DNA of 64,000 bases, taken from Escallonia rubra. Taxonomy: Eukaryota; Streptophyta; Magnoliopsida; Escalloniales; Escalloniaceae. The stretch lies in the NCBI GenBank assembly GCA_033065855.1, contig JAVXUO010002345.1:248001-312000 (forward strand). The letters run 5' to 3'. The position numbers and the translations under genes are program-made. This document shows positions 33,043 to 44,283 of this stretch, piece by piece. Position 1 is the stretch's first letter. Every line of letters starts with the position of its first letter. The notes below the pieces were generated by a model. The model was not told the origin of the DNA. It saw only the letters and a list, made by a program, of their open reading frames with translations, and searched no databases.

Positions 33043-34852
33043 AACAAGATAAAAGGAAGTTAAAAGTTAGATTTTGCAAAAAAATTACCCGAGAGCTAGA
33101 GAACTAAAAGGAAGTTAAAAGTTAAAAGTTAATAGCTTCTTCCATTTTAGTCATTTTTGCCTTGACTTCATCCATTAGCGATAATACTTGATCTAAACTT
33201 TCATCAAGAATATACCTGCACATCAGCATCCTGTCAAGAAGTAACCACGGTGTTCCACTGGTCCCTATCAACCCTAGTCTCTTTTGCAATTTTCCTCTAG
33301 GATCCAGGAATGTCATTTGGATTGAAATATTTTTTCTTTACTTTACATTTCCATTGCCTCCACTTCTTTTTAAGGCTAGTCATGATAGCCTCCTTTGCAA
33401 GTGGATGATTTGTGGTGAATTTTTTCTGCAAACAAGAACAAAGTAGAACACTAATTAGTATATGAAGAAAGAGTTGGCGTGATTAAAGCAAGACCTAAGC
33501 CTAGAGATCAGCCACTGATTTAGCGTGAGGTTTAATTGATATGTGGTAAAGAATGCACAACCTCAATTGACAGTATTGCAATAGGCCTCAACCAGTTAAT
33601 TGACTTGAGTTTTGAGTATTTATGCTTACTGAAAGTTCCCAAGTATAGGTCCTTGTTCCCAGCTACTATTCCAATCCTTGTTTGCCAACTTCCGCGCTGG
33701 TGGTGTTTGTAATTGAAACGAGATACAAAGATAAATTAGAAGTACTATAACAGCAACAACTGAATTGTTCACGCAACATATCAGAATATATTATCTAAAA
33801 AAAAGAATACACAAATTTGCTCATTTCAGTAGCTAATCACATCATTAACGAAAAGAAATGATTTGAGGCCATTTTTCACATCTAAATTACGAAAACATGG
33901 TAGTCTGTCATTTCTGTTTGGACCATGCCAACGTGGTTAGAGTATGTCCTTTCATGTGCAAGGGTAAGGTTCATGTTTCATTCCCCCAGAAAAAAGGAAC
34001 AACTGCATACAGTTAAGGCCAAATCATGTTGTTGACGCCAAGTGCATGACACCAACAATGCATGCAGTTTGAATTTTGGCCAGTAACATTGGACAGATTA
34101 TGGGTTGCGTAAGAGAGTTAGCAGAAGTTGGATTACCTCCCAAATCCCCTTGTGAGTTTGGTTGTTTGTGCATACTAGTACTATAGTACCTATTGTTCTC
34201 CATCTGAATTAACTAATCCGTGTATATACTACTATTCGGAGCTGCTATTATTTCTGATCAAAGTCTTATTGTAATGTTGTTTTCAGTTTTTGTTGTCACA
34301 GTATCTTAAATACTGTCAAGTGAGGTTGTGCATTCTTTACCACATATCAATTAAACCTCACGCTAAATCAGTGGCTGATCTCTAGGCTTAGGTCTTGCTT
34401 TAATCACGCCAACTCTTTCTTCATATACTAATTAGTGTTCTACTTTGTTCTTGTTTGCAGAAAAAATTCACCACAAATCATCCACTTGCAAAGGAGGCTA
34501 TCATGACTAGCCTTAAAAAGAAGTGGAGGGAATGGAAATGTAAAGTGAAGAAAAAATATTTCAATCCAAATGACATTCTTGGATCCTAGAGGAAAATTGC
34601 AAAAGAGACTAGGGTTGATAGGGACCACTGGAACACCGTGGTTACTTCTTGGCAGGATGCTGATGTGCAGGTATATTCTTGATGAAAGTTTAGATCAAGT
34701 ATTATAGCTAATGGATGAAGTCAAGGCAAAAATGGCTAAAATGGAAGAAGCTATTAATCAACTCATACATCAGAGTCAAGGACAATCCTAGTTCTCTAGC
34801 TCTCGGGTAATTTTTTTGCAAAATCTAACTTTTAACTTCCTTTTATCTTGTT
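33043..34852. repeat. large inverted repeat of a transposase fragment
   Basis: Arms of about 535 bp (33043-33576 and 34309-34852) are reverse complements with few mismatches, separated by about 730 bp. Reading the right arm forward gives KKKWREWKCKVKKKYF, a stop, then RVDRDHWNTVVTSWQDADVQ and a splice donor. This matches the plant En/Spm Transposase_24-type domain. Both arms carry the same in-frame TAG. A transcript through the locus could fold into a long hairpin. Confidence 0.87.
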
Positions 34853-35430
34853 TATGAATTGGTAGCTTTCTCAAGATGTCATGATGGAAAGTGACAACTA
34901 TGCAAGAGTAACAACATGCACCAAAAGCTTGTGCCTAACAATTGAAAAATAACAAGCACAAAATGAGCTTCAAAGATGTGCTGTGAACATATTATTTGTT
35001 GAACATATTTGAAGTGAAGTGATTGGCATATGGTGTACCCCTTTCTTATTCTATATGTTTAACATGTGTTACCTCTGTATTAGGTTGTTGCCGAGGTGAA
35101 TGCAAATGGATTAATCTTGGTCTTGGTGGTTAATGTTGATCATATGGATGGGTCGTTGCCCGGTTGATTTGGAAATGTGCATGAGGATCTACTAGGTTTT
35201 GTACAAAATCGTAAAAAGTATCTAACTTCGCTTGTTATTTCTTGACAAACATATGGTGTTGTTCTGGATTTGGATAGATTGTGGTTCTTAATTTAGTTTT
35301 AATTTGCATTTGATTTTTACTAGCTATATGATATGAGAAAAGCAATGCAAGAAACAAATAGATTTTTATACAGGCACTTGGCAATCGCTGCGTTGTCTAT
35401 GATTTTGATCTCCTTTTCTTTTGGGTGATA
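34853..35430. other. CACTA interior without recognisable gene
   Basis: AT-rich sequence between the inverted repeat and the right subterminal zone. No open frame or motif was recognised. Confidence 0.4.
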
Positions 35431-35978
35431 ACTTATGGAGGCGGTCAGTGTCGCCAGCATAAATGAATTATTTTTTTAAAAAAAATTCTAAAGTAAGCCT
35501 ATGTCGGCGGTCGCACGTGCCGGCTTAAGTTCATACATTTGAAGAAAAACAAATGCAAAATGAAAACTACAACGGCGCATGGGACCTTTGACATAGGTCA
35601 ATTATTCAACAATTTAATAAAATAAAAATAATACCTACCACAACGGTTCTTAATGCTGGCTTTGTTATTTAATCCAAATATGTAAGAAATTAAAATTTTA
35701 CCTATGCTGGTGCCCATAACCGTCGGCATAGGTTCAGATTGCTGCCATTGATAACATTAGAAGACGGATGATGAAAAACATTTAGAGGCGGTCGACCGCT
35801 AGTATAGACCCATTCAAGCGTCGGCATAGGTCTGCGAAAACGTGAGTAAAGGCGACGGTCCTGTAGTCCCGTGTAAACCTACGGCGGCGGTTTTTTCATT
35901 TTTCCAACGCCATACCAGCCGTCGGCGTAGAGCCTTTTTTTTTTGTTTTTTGGGTGAAAGAGCTTTTTCCTTGTAGTA

Positions 35979-36520
35979 GATTCTACCGTGTTGATGGTCC
36001 ATGTAATTGTAATGACATAGTAAGTAGAAGCAGAGGTCTGATAGGGTGACAAATCCCCACCATCGATTACTATCTGATTCGTGGTGCTGTTTTGGGTAGC
36101 ATTCTCTTCTTGCTCGTACACCACGTGGACTCCAAGCTCCTTTACTTTGTAAATTGCAAAAGGGATAATAACCGCAAAGACACTCACTTCATCCCCACTT
36201 TTCATCATCTGATTCGCGAAATTCCAATGGCATAACCACATCATATCTTCGTCATTCTCGGGAAAGCAAATGAAGGTCGGGTTATAGACCCATATCCGGC
36301 CATCAGTCTTGTTGGGGACTCTAATGGATTCAGACGTATTATGTTGGACGGGTAGATAAGGATATTCAAAGACAACACACACGTTAAAGTTGCGGATCTT
36401 CAGGTTTTGAGTAGAAGGCACTGTAAAGAAAAGTGCCGGCTCCTTGGTCTTCATACTATACCAAGTTGGAATCTCGCTCGCAGGTAAAAAAGTGCTGAAT
36501 ATACCAAATTCATACAGTCC
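35979..36520 (-). CDS. TNL exon 5: C-JID (post-LRR) domain, tail altered by CACTA
   Basis: Acceptor CATGATGCAG, then GLYEFGIFSTFLPASEIPTWYS, the opening of the C-JID beta-sandwich that follows LRRs in TNLs. IRNFNVCVVFEYPY and VKELGVHVVYEQEE are further family landmarks. The exon natively ended TVES followed by two TAA codons, now at 25591 downward. The CACTA element inserted after the last codon, so translation runs on into its right end for about 32 residues, to a stop at 35879. Confidence 0.87.
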
Positions 36521-37333
36521 CTGCATCATGCAAAGTCAATGTTACAAGTGCACGCTAGTTTAGGAGGTTAACTTTTTTGAAAGCATACTAAAAGTCTCGG
36601 TGATGGCTTCAAAGGGACAATAAACTTAATAAGAATGCATTTTAACACAGGCAAGTTACACGTGGCATACATGGTTATGACTAAGAATGTGTTAGCAAAA
36701 AGCTTTAGCATAATTGAGAGAAATTATGGGTAAGCCATTCTGGAAACGAAAACCTTGCCGTTTTAGGGTCGAGGTCGAGGTCAAGGTCCACGTCCACCAA
36801 AGTTGCAAGGTACCTAGATAGGTGATTAGCCACTAAAAGGAAAAAAGGCGTCTTTGAAACTTGTGAGAATGTTGATACTTCATTCCGGTCACACCATACA
36901 AGTTTCCTGAATTGAGACATGTCATCGATATCGATATAATAAATATATAAAAGACGAGTTTAGATCCGGTTTTGTGCTAAAATGTCATCTTGTTATTCCG
37001 AACTCTCGCGTAAAGTTTTACTTCATAAATTTTTTAATTTGAACTCTACCTAAACTGTCTTATTTAATTTTTCTAGGGACAGTGCATTATAACTTATTAA
37101 TCTAATTCTATCTCACATTTTTATTTAACTTTTCTAGATAGCACACTATTAAGACCTATTATTATCAGACTCGTAATCACACTAATTAATTACCTCTTGT
37201 TATTATTAGATGACCAACTACGGACTAAATGCCCTGCACTAAAATAGCATTTAACTATTGGACCAAATCATTTCTTACTAATGTAAATGACTAATATCAC
37301 AACAACATCAACAACAACAATAACAATAACAGT

Positions 37334-37399
<66 letters not shown>

Positions 37400-37429
37400 T
37401 TCTCCACCATAAATCTAGCCATCCACGTG

Positions 37430-38160
37430 TACTTATGGATGGCCCAGATCTTTTTTTTTTTTTTTTTAATTTGCAACCGCCACTCTTTCAAGCGGTTGCA
37501 AAAATTGACAAAAATGCCCCGTAAAGCTAAAAAAACCCCACCGCAAGAAAGACTAGCGGTTGAGAGCCCACGAATTTCCTCCCAACCGCTAAAAAGTGTA
37601 GCAATTGGGAGCACACCCAACCGCTACACTTTGTAGCGGTTGCACTGTACTTTTTTTAAGATTTTTTTAATGAAAAAGCGGGGCCACTTAGGATTTTTTT
37701 AATGAAAAATTGTTTGACGGATTCCAACCGCTACGAAGTGTAGCGGTTGGGTGGTGTGGAGGTTGGAATCATGACCAACCTCTACAAAGAGTGGAGGTTG
37801 GTAATGATTCCAACCTCCACTCTTTGTAGAGGTTGGTCATGATTCCAACCTCTACAGAGAGTGGAGGTTGGAATCATGACGTTCGGTTATTCGGTCCGAG
37901 TCCGGATATAAAACCACGAGGGATGGCGCACCATCCCAAGCATGCTATCACAACCAGGAAGTCATATGCGGACAAGAAGGCCTTGATTAAGGAGAAAGAG
38001 TAAGCCGAGACTACTCTGGCTCCTTGAGAGTGAAGGAGTGGTGACCTTTACTCTCACGCCATACAGAGCGACGGTGGCTCCATACGGGGATAACACGATT
38101 GTTAAGGGAACTTAGTAGGGGTTGGTCATGATTCCATGAGCAACCGCTACACTTAGTACC
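37430..38160. repeat. palindrome-rich block with AGCGGTTG and AGGTTGG words
   Basis: Repeated short inverted words: CAACCGCTACACTTTGTAGCGGTTG-type hairpins at about 37610-37640 and 37725-37750. Four alternating copies of CCAACCTCTAC/GTGGAGGTTGG lie at about 37758-37878. It lies within a 1-kb segment bracketed by a 24-bp direct repeat (37292-37315, 38302-38325). No terminal structure of a known transposon class was proven. Confidence 0.7.
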
Positions 38161-38666
38161 TATACTATTTTGGTATAAATCATAGATATTTGAAAGATAC
38201 CAATATGAAAATAAATTACTATATGATAATTTATATGAAGCTACTACTTTTTTACCTAACAATGCATTCAATGTATTATGATTTGATAATAATTAAGTGA
38301 TTAATATCACAACAACATCAACAACTTACAAAGGACTAGCGGTTTGGGGCAAAAGAAAGAAAGAAAACTTACAAACTTGATCATGTTCAAAGAAAAGGTG
38401 AGTGCAACCAGCTCTTCGTAAAGGAACATACAATTATCAAGCTCTAGCCGTAGTAGTGATTGTTAATACTCTGTGACTATTCTTTTGGCATCAATTAAAA
38501 TTTACAATTTAATGGCAAAAACAAAGAAGATTGCAACCTGCATTGTGGATGTTTACTTCCCTCTTCTTAGTGTGATGTCATCGATGCACAATGCATAATT
38601 ATTGTCACTGGAAAGAAGAATGGCAGCCATTGTGGATGTTTACTTCCCTTCTTGATGTGATGTCAT

Positions 38667-39642
38667 TAGGGTTGTATACGAACCGAGTTCAAGCTGAACA
38701 AAGGTGTGTTCGAACTCGGTTCGTATAGTTTCGGGGGTGTTTGAGCTCGGTTCGTGTTCATTTAGGAGCCAGACATGGGTGTTTGAACTCAGCTCGAGTT
38801 CGTCAATGCACAACTCAGGCTCGTTCGTCTAAAGAGAGAAACTGAATAAACAATAAAAAAAAAACGACCGGAGAAGAAGATGAAGACGGATTTCTAGATC
38901 TTTTCAATTATCGAAGACTTGGAGTCGTAAAATATCCCAGATCTGATCGGGGGATGTCAGATCTGTGTGGAGGAGCAGCTGCGTTTGTGGGCCTTTGGCC
39001 TGACTTGGCGGAGGTCTAGCCGACGATGTGGGCGATGATTTGGCCGACGGTGTGCTTGTGTGATGAGAGAGAGAGAGAGAGAGAGCAGAGGGTGTTTGAC
39101 GACTGTTTGATCCTCTGAGAGAAGGCCGCAGCGTGGGGGGTGATCTGGCCGGCAGCGTGGGGGGTGATCTGGCCGACGGTGTGGGCTGTGGTCTGGCCGG
39201 CGGTGTGGGAGGTTGTCTGGCCGTCGGTGTGCCTGTATGATGACTACGAATATTGGCCGGTGGTGTGGGTGTTTGTTGAGTCTATGTGTCTAATGAGATG
39301 AAGAAAATGAACTTAGAGAGAGAGAGAGGAAGCATGGGTTATCCAGATGCTTCCACGTCCGAACAGAAGGTAGATATTTTTTGTAGGTTTATAATATATA
39401 TTATATTTTTTTAATGAATAAATGAACCGATGTTCGTTTATAAGGCTCGGCTCGTGTTCGGCTCGTTAAGTAAACGAGCCCTCTTGTTCACGAACATAAA
39501 TAAACAAACATCATTATGTTCAAACTCGGCTCGTTTAATAAACGAGCCCTAAAATTGTGTTCGTGTTCGGTTCACTTATTATATGAATGAACATGAACGA
39601 ATTTTTGAGAGAACGAACAGCGAGCTGTTCGTGAACAACTCT
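38667..39642. mobile_element. hAT-like non-autonomous element with GTTCG-rich ends
   Basis: The ends AGGGTTGTATACGAAC and (inward) AGAGTTGTTCACGAAC form an imperfect inverted repeat. Both flanks are dense in GAGCTCGGTTCG/CGAACACGAGCC words, typical of hAT subterminal zones. The interior is (GA)n plus GGTCTGGCCG-type repeats. Flanks share TCATT but a full 8-bp duplication could not be confirmed. No transposase. Confidence 0.6.
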
Positions 39643-40639
39643 GATCATTAACAGCCAAAGATGTAATAGGTGTACAATGCATAATTATTGAAAAAAAAAA
39701 AAAAGGAATAGTTTGATGCACAGGTTTTGAAACCTAGCGGTTGCACACTCTTGTTAAAGATTTTGCAATTAATTCATTTGTAACCAAGTTCTTATGTTTT
39801 TGACATTTCTACTTCGCTTGCTTAATCAATAGTTTCTTAACTTCAGTGGACTTGTTCGTGTTTTTAATTGCTAATTGTTATCATGTATCTCTTTTTATAA
39901 AGCTTATTTACAATATTCTCTATCAAAGACAAATGAATAGGTTGTTATATAAAAGAGATAAGATATCTTAATAGTAGGAAATCGGAAAAAGTACATATTG
40001 GTAATATATTCACGTATGTATATTCACTTGTACTTTCATCTATAATAGTATACTTCACCTTACACTTCAGAATTGAGGTAAGCTCTGACAGTCTTATAAA
40101 AAGGAAGAGTTACCCTGCTAATGATGAACAGAAGCAACACTATAATAGAGCAAAGAGGGACAAGAGGATAATAGTAAACAACTCAATTATAAAAAGAGAC
40201 TTATCATCCGATGAATAATCTGCGTTAGAAATTATTCTTGATGAACTTTTTTTTCTGTATGTATTTATAATATAAATATAATACGTAGGTATATAGGCTG
40301 AAAATTTAGATTTGTAAACATTATTGAAATTACTTCATTTATTACGATTATCTCATATCAACTTCACACATTTGTTTCATAGTATACATTTCGAAAGGAC
40401 ACCTACACACAAACATAAAATTGACTTCTTAGATGAGTAGATGTGATATTATAATATAGATCTGTGTTAAAAATAAAAGTTTTACGGCAAATATATGCTG
40501 CCCAACTAAACTAATAGCCTTATTGTACCACTAAGATAAACAAGGTCATATTAAGTAAAAAATACACTTTCAAGAGAAACTTAAATTACAGTACAAAATT
40601 TTTAAGTAAAAGGTATTTAAAAAAAAAAAGGTAACATTA

Positions 40640-40905
40640 AGCTTAAGGCTCTGTTTGACAACACATTTTTTTTGGTTTCAAGTTTCCAATTTTTGGGGGG
40701 AAAAAAAACCAAAACTGAAAAAAATATATATATATAAAACTCATTGTTGGAGTTTTTTTTTTCTTCTTCAGTTTAAAAATTTCTTCTTTAGTTTAAAAAC
40801 TGATTTTTTAAACTGAAGAAGAAAAAAAAAGGGTTACCAGACGCGTTTATTTTTTTCAGTTTCCAAAACTGAAAAAAAGCCCTGTCAAACGGGCCTAGTG
40901 TGGTT
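40640..40905. mobile_element. small foldback MITE-like element
   Basis: Left AAGGCTCTGTTTGACAACAC and right GCCCTGTCAAACGGGCC are roughly complementary ends of the common GGGCC-GTTTGAC type. A long A/T hairpin lies within (arms about 40752-40779 and 40804-40831, CTTCTTCAGTTTAAAAA pairing with its complement). No target duplication was found. Confidence 0.5.
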
Positions 40906-41449
40906 TTAGGTGGAACTTGAAATTTAGTACTTAAGCTAAAAAAAATTGAAAAAATACTTGCTCAGTACTTCAATCTTCGAATAAGAAATACATGAAAATG
41001 ATTATAATATAGATTATTACCAAAAGAAAATTAATTGCAGGGCTATTCTAGACCCCAACCAGAAATTGCCATCAATGCATAGCTATAAACAAGATGGATA
41101 GTAAATGATGTTGAAAGTTTTAACCGATGATACTGTGAGTGTGGTTATGCTTGCGGTAAAAAGGCTAAACTTCTAAAATTGCACGAGTAGAAGATTTTAG
41201 AAAGATCCTTGGAAGCTACACCTATTAGATTTGTTGGCTAAGCAATATGAGTTTCAGTAAGTGCTTTGCTAGATCTCTTGGGAGTTCATTTGGTTCTTGT
41301 TTTTAAATGTGCAACATTTACGACTAAGTCCTTTGTACAATTATATATTACTCATAACTCATTTTCGTTAAACACTTATACTTTCGACTATTCCTTTTGG
41401 ATTAATTTTTGAACTTTCCTTTGTATCACTTAGTTGTTATTTTAACTTA

Positions 41450-42549
41450 GGGTAAATTACACTAAACACCCCTGAGGTTTTACGTAATTACACTCCACTA
41501 CCGCTATCTTTAAAAATTACACTCTGTCCCCCCGAGGTTTGTACCCGCATTACACACAACTACACACATTTAACGGCAGACCCAACTCCGTGAAAAGATT
41601 CCCTAACACACTACTTTATGTGATTTTCATACCCAAAATACCCCCTTTGTAACATTTTATACCAGAAAATACATATTATTCTCCAAAAAAAGAAAAACCC
41701 TAAACGCCGTATAACATGGTGTTGCCGGGAAGCGGTGCCACTACGAGGTGCTAGGGCTTGGCCGCGATTACACCGCCGACGAGATTCGCTCCGCCTACTG
41801 CCGGCTTGCTCTCCAGTGCCACTCAGACAAGCTCTCCCAGTTCGGCTTCTCCCCCACTGAGGACACCGTGTTAATGGCGCCGATGCCGATGGTTCCATGG
41901 ATGTCGATCCCCCCATCATCCAAGAGACGAGCCGTCCTTTCCGACGCAGATCCGAACAAACCAGTGTTCGGAAACCCGACATACAACGGCGTCATCGCCG
42001 GGAAGGTCTCCGGCCGCAGATCATCCTCCTCGAAGGTGAGTTTGAAGAGGAGTACATTCGAGCAGAGGGCCAAAGAGAACGAGATAAAGAGGGCGTACAA
42101 GGAGAGGATTACAGAGCTCAAGGAGGAGATAAGGACAAACAAGGTGGAGAAGAGGAAGAAGAGGGAGAAGAAGAAGAAGGAGAATATTCTCAAGTTCGGT
42201 ACCAAGCTCCAGAAGATTACTAACCCCAAGACAGGAACCGTGACACCACCTCAATCAAGATTCTCACTGGCGCAAACTTCAATCTCCGGCGGCACAAACT
42301 GCCGGCGTGAAGTTGCCGGAACAGATACAACAACATCCCATAAGAAAAAGAAAAAAAAAGAGAAGAAGATTGCCAAATCGTTTATCGCCCTCTCCGTCGA
42401 TGTCCTTTGCGTGGCATTGGGCACCGAAATCAAGCCCGTCCGATATGGGTCTACGCGCCGGAGGTGCTTCCCTCCGAGATTTATTTTGCCGGTAACTGCT
42501 GTGGCGCCGACTCCAGCAGCCACTGCCGAGCGAAAAATTGGGGAATATG

Positions 42550-42587
<38 letters not shown>

Positions 42588-42752
42588 TTCTCTGGGGATT
42601 TGACATTTGTGAGGGGCATTCATGTCTTTTTGCATTGCACCATTAACACCGTAAAAGAAAATGTTATTTTTTGAGCTGAGTGTAATTTTTAAAGATAGCG
42701 GTAGTGGAGTGTAATTACGTAAAACCTCAGGGGGTTTTAGTGTAATTTACCC
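41450..42752. mobile_element. Pack-MULE carrying J-domain and Cgr1-like gene fragments
   Basis: Inverted repeats of about 77 bp, starting GGGTAAATTACACTAAA at both ends, are flanked by a perfect 9-bp duplication TTTAACTTA (41441-41449, 42753-42761), the Mutator size. No transposase is present. The interior carries pieces of at least two host genes and a run of (GA)n (42551-42584). It is inserted in intron 4 of the TNL, opposite to the TNL reading direction for the captured sequences. Confidence 0.9.
41730..42229 (+). pseudogene. captured gene fragments: DnaJ J-domain then Cgr1/CCDC86-like
   Basis: The first segment (41730-about 41850) reads [23 protein letters not shown]...[10 protein letters not shown], the start of a J-domain of plant DnaJ proteins; the essential HPD tripeptide is HSD. 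From about 41880 the same frame continues [11 protein letters not shown] and then [42 protein letters not shown] and [19 protein letters not shown]. This matches the conserved C-terminal basic region of Cgr1/CCDC86-like rRNA-processing proteins. The fused frame stays open to 42674 but has no ATG in phase upstream. Sequence from about 42240 to 42540 is a further unidentified GC-rich piece. Confidence 0.72.
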
Positions 42753-43284
42753 TTTAACTTATTCTCAGTTTCACTTCCTAGACATATATACATACCTTAG
42801 AAATATATTACAAGAATCTGGACAATTCCAATATATACACTTGACATTAACTTTCTCTAAAATATTTTTTTTCACTTTTATTACTGAAATGTCAAATTTG
42901 TAGTGATTCGTAAGATTAGATATTTGCGGAATATATTTAAAACAGACTACAATGTCAGTGTATCTTAGACAACAAGATACAATATAGAACAATCAAGATT
43001 TTCTTTAGCGACAATTTGATGAGACAAAAGAAATTACTATAATAACAAGTGACAAATGTTGATGATAATTGACATTAACAAATCAGGTTTGAAAGTAACA
43101 CCGTATTTTGTGCAATGAACTTTTCATTCTTCAAGTCTTTGATTAGCAGTTAATAATTGATTTATTTATTAGGGTTTGGTATAACATCCGTATTAATTAA
43201 TTTGTATTCTGTTTTCACCAAGGTTCATAATATTGTTATTTTGAATCATTATTTAACGTGCGAAGCACGTGATCCTTACTAATA

Positions 43285-43292
43285 TATATGTA

Positions 43293-43326
<34 letters not shown>
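43285..43326. repeat. (TG)n(AG)n microsatellite
   Basis: A compound TG/AG run (about 43291-43324) in TNL intron 4, near its 5' (right) end. Short frames over it are artefacts of the repeat. Confidence 0.85.
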
Positions 43327-43467
43327 CGTTTCTCAATTGGTATGGTATGGAGATTCGAACTCAGGATTTTAAGGTTATTCCTCACAATATACAGGAAGGA
43401 AGAAATGCATATATACCTAGAGTGGACGTATCTCAATTGTTTCTGTCAGGTTGTTGAACAATTGCAC

Positions 43468-44283
43468 CTGAAGGCTTCCCTTGGATTCCGAATTAGTCAA
43501 TCCCAAATCGTTCATCATTTCTGCATCAAAGTTCCCAATAGATTCTAATTTGAACATATGATGAACCTCAACTAGTTTTCCACACCCACCCCCCTCAAAA
43601 AGTGGCGATATCAATGTGATTGGTATATTTGTTATCGTCTGCAGTGACGTGCATTGTCCAACAAGCAACCGCTTTAAACCCATTGGAAGCTCTGGAAGTG
43701 ATTGGATCTCTTTGCATGAATCTAAGAAAAGTTCTTTGAGCCCAATGAGGTCCTTGATGCTCCCTGGTAAGCTACGCATTGGATTTCCACTTAAATTCAA
43801 AGTCTGCAACGAGCCCAAGCTACCAAAATCCTTTGGAAGAGAACCATCCGATAAATGGCAATTTGCAAGGTTTAAGGTAACTAAAGAGCTAGGTAAAGAA
43901 GCAAATGAAAAGCCAAAAGGCTCGGGATTCTTTCTTATTTTTATCGCTGCCCATGATTTCACCTGTGCTAAAGTAGGAGGTTCCATATTGTCCAAATGAT
44001 ATGCTGGTGACTCGTCATGAAGCTTTGAGCAACCAGATAGAATGAGTTTCTCAAGTGATTTTAGCTGATGAATGCCTGTCGGGAGCTTCCTGAGGTTTCG
44101 GCATCCTTTAAGATCCAGCAAAATAAGTCTCTGCAGAACCCGAATTGATTCATGAACTTCAACCAAGTTTATGCAGTACTTGAGAACTAGTTTCTCAAGA
44201 TTCGGGACAAGAGAAAAGTCCAAGATACCAGAAACTAGGCCATGAGAATGACTGAGATCAACCATTTTCAGTAATTTGAGCGG
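43468..44283 (-). CDS. TNL exon 4: leucine-rich repeats
   Basis: Acceptor TGATAACAG, then PLKLLKMVDLSHSHGLV and repeats of the LxxLxxLxLxxC type (LEKLVLKYCINLVEVHESI, LILLDLKGCRNLRKLP, LEKLILSGCSKL, LVTLNLANCHLSDG, LQTLNLSGNPMRSLP, LKELFLDSCKEIQSLPELP). The 3' limit is set at donor CAG|GTGCAATT (43468), which gives a phase-0 joint SLQ|GLYEFG. The frame stays open to 43417, so a later donor is possible. Confidence 0.82.

Larger units (their letters stand above)
25596..35978. mobile_element. 10.4-kb CACTA (En/Spm) element inserted at the TNL stop codon
   Basis: Left end CACTACAAAAAAAAGTG; right end, read inward, TACTACAAGGAAAAAG; 3-bp duplication GAT on both sides (25593-25595, 35979-35981), the CACTA size. 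The right terminal base is A where CACTA needs a pairing G, so that end has a mutation. Subterminal zones (25596-25800 plus 28010-28060, and 35430-35940) share TCTATGCCGGC-type words in both orientations. The interior holds remains of a plant Transposase_24-type domain (34460-34670 and inverted at 33122-33440). Three hAT-like elements lie inside it (25801-28009, 30299-31703, 31719-32745). Without those, the element is about 5.7 kb. Confidence 0.82.
36521..43467 (-). other. TNL intron 4 (6.9 kb), transposon-rich
   Basis: Bounded by GTGCAATT (minus, 43467) and CATGATGCAG (minus, 36521). It contains an (AT)n run (about 37337-37396), a palindrome-rich block (37430-37880), a hAT-like element (38667-39642), a foldback hairpin (40640-40900) and a Pack-MULE (41450-42752). 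No conserved exon was found in the remaining AT-rich stretches (36521-37330, 39643-40640, 40900-41440, 42762-43467). Confidence 0.7.

Noticed and set aside
36705..36920. 71-codon minus frame as an extra TNL exon
   Set aside because: It has no similarity to LRR or C-JID sequences, is flanked by no convincing splice sites, and contains a GGTCGA short repeat.
37980..38110. Short text RKSYADKKALIKEKE as an integrase fragment
   Set aside because: It resembles the integrase C-terminal SYADKRR motif, but the flanks show no further integrase similarity. Chance cannot be excluded.
42251..42635. Minus-strand frames (about 120 codons) in the Pack-MULE
   Set aside because: They are antisense shadows of the captured sequence and the (GA)n run. 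The plus-strand reading has recognisable protein similarity; these do not.
43417..43468. Exon 4 of the TNL running to the TAG at about 43417
   Set aside because: A stop here would remove the C-JID exon, which is clearly present downstream. A donor at 43468 joins it in phase. The extra residues to 43417 remain possible with another donor.
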